Positions 63,721 through 64,000 of a stretch of DNA of 64,000 nucleotides are shown here, piece after piece. The notes under the pieces were generated by a model. The model made no database searches, was not told the DNA's origin, and saw only the letters and a program-made list of their open reading frames with translations. This stretch comes from Isochrysis galbana (Eukaryota > Haptophyta > Isochrysidales > Isochrysidaceae), in assembly GCA_018136815.1 (NCBI GenBank), contig CM030941.1, positions 2,045,582-2,109,581 on the forward strand. Direction: 5' to 3'. How positions within the stretch are numbered: position 1 is the first letter of the stretch; the number at the start of each line of letters is the position of its first letter. The position numbers and the translations under genes are program-made.

Positions 63721-64000
63721 CCCGGCGCATAAAAGCTTTCGCGTTGCACCCGGGGGCTCCGAACCATACGCACGTTCTCCAGGTGGAGTTGCCACTCAAC
63801 CCCGGCGCTGTTCCTCGTTCCTCACCGGCATGCTCCGTCTAGAGTGGGCCATCGAGGTGAGAGAAGGTTTACGCCACCGAGAAACCTGTAGTGCTTGTGC
63901 CATACTACGCCTCATTTTGGTGCTGCAGACACCTCGTGTGGCGCACACGATTGCCGGAGCCGGTAGCCCTAAGCTTGCGGGCGGTGCTCTTGTATAGGAA
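63721..64000. other. Right window edge; no gene seen
   Basis: Short frames only, no recognised domain. Confidence 0.3.

Overview
The window looks like nuclear DNA of a GC-rich eukaryotic microalga or related protist. The genes carry short GT-AG introns (donors mostly GTGAGC, GTGCGC or GTGCGT) and one GC-AG intron. Their products are eukaryotic: a tri-snRNP SART1/Snu66 protein, ARL2BP, a kinesin-13-type motor and mitochondrial glycine decarboxylase. A haptophyte-like alga would fit, but this is an inference from gene style and not a taxonomic assignment. I see no rRNA, tRNA or CRISPR.

Host genes lie in islands. ARL2BP is at 8.5-9.1 kb (-). SART1/Snu66 is at 14.3-17.1 kb in four exons (+). An HxxxD acyltransferase-like protein is at 21.1-23.7 kb in five exons (+). 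An F-box/TFIIS fusion is at 25.0-26.1 kb (+). A small membrane protein (28.8-29.6 kb, +) converges on a CPBP/CAAX-type membrane protease (30.4-31.3 kb, -). The kinesin-13-like motor is at 37.1-41.8 kb in eight exons (-). A leucine-rich-repeat protein is at 46.5-49.3 kb (+), and an unrecognised 401-residue protein at 53.1-54.7 kb (-). Mitochondrial glycine dehydrogenase (56.5-59.6 kb, -) is divergent from an NT-C2/coiled-coil protein (60.2-62.8 kb, +). All exon phases in these models close exactly.

The rest is dense, nested mobile DNA. At the left edge is an LTR retroelement on the minus strand. Its 1.4 kb LTR contains the gag start codon. Its gag ends in a single TAG, and the same frame then stays open for at least 858 codons to the window edge, through a Ser/Pro-rich tract into a methyltransferase-like domain (motif HPPCTYLS). 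A related solo LTR with a 5-bp target duplication lies at 19.6-20.5 kb. Other elements are copia, LINE and hAT relics, a 923-bp MITE with an 8-bp target duplication and a paralogous empty site, a Stowaway-like element with a nested inverted repeat, and a short SINE-like family that ends in a T-run. One SINE-like copy splits a LINE between perfect 18-bp repeats. A further GC-rich family starts with a small hairpin just upstream of an ATG, and the hairpin stems differ between copies while staying paired.

The most notable items are the methyltransferase-bearing, amber-interrupted retroelement and the F-box/TFIIS fusion, in which the catalytic Asp-Glu of the zinc ribbon is not conserved.
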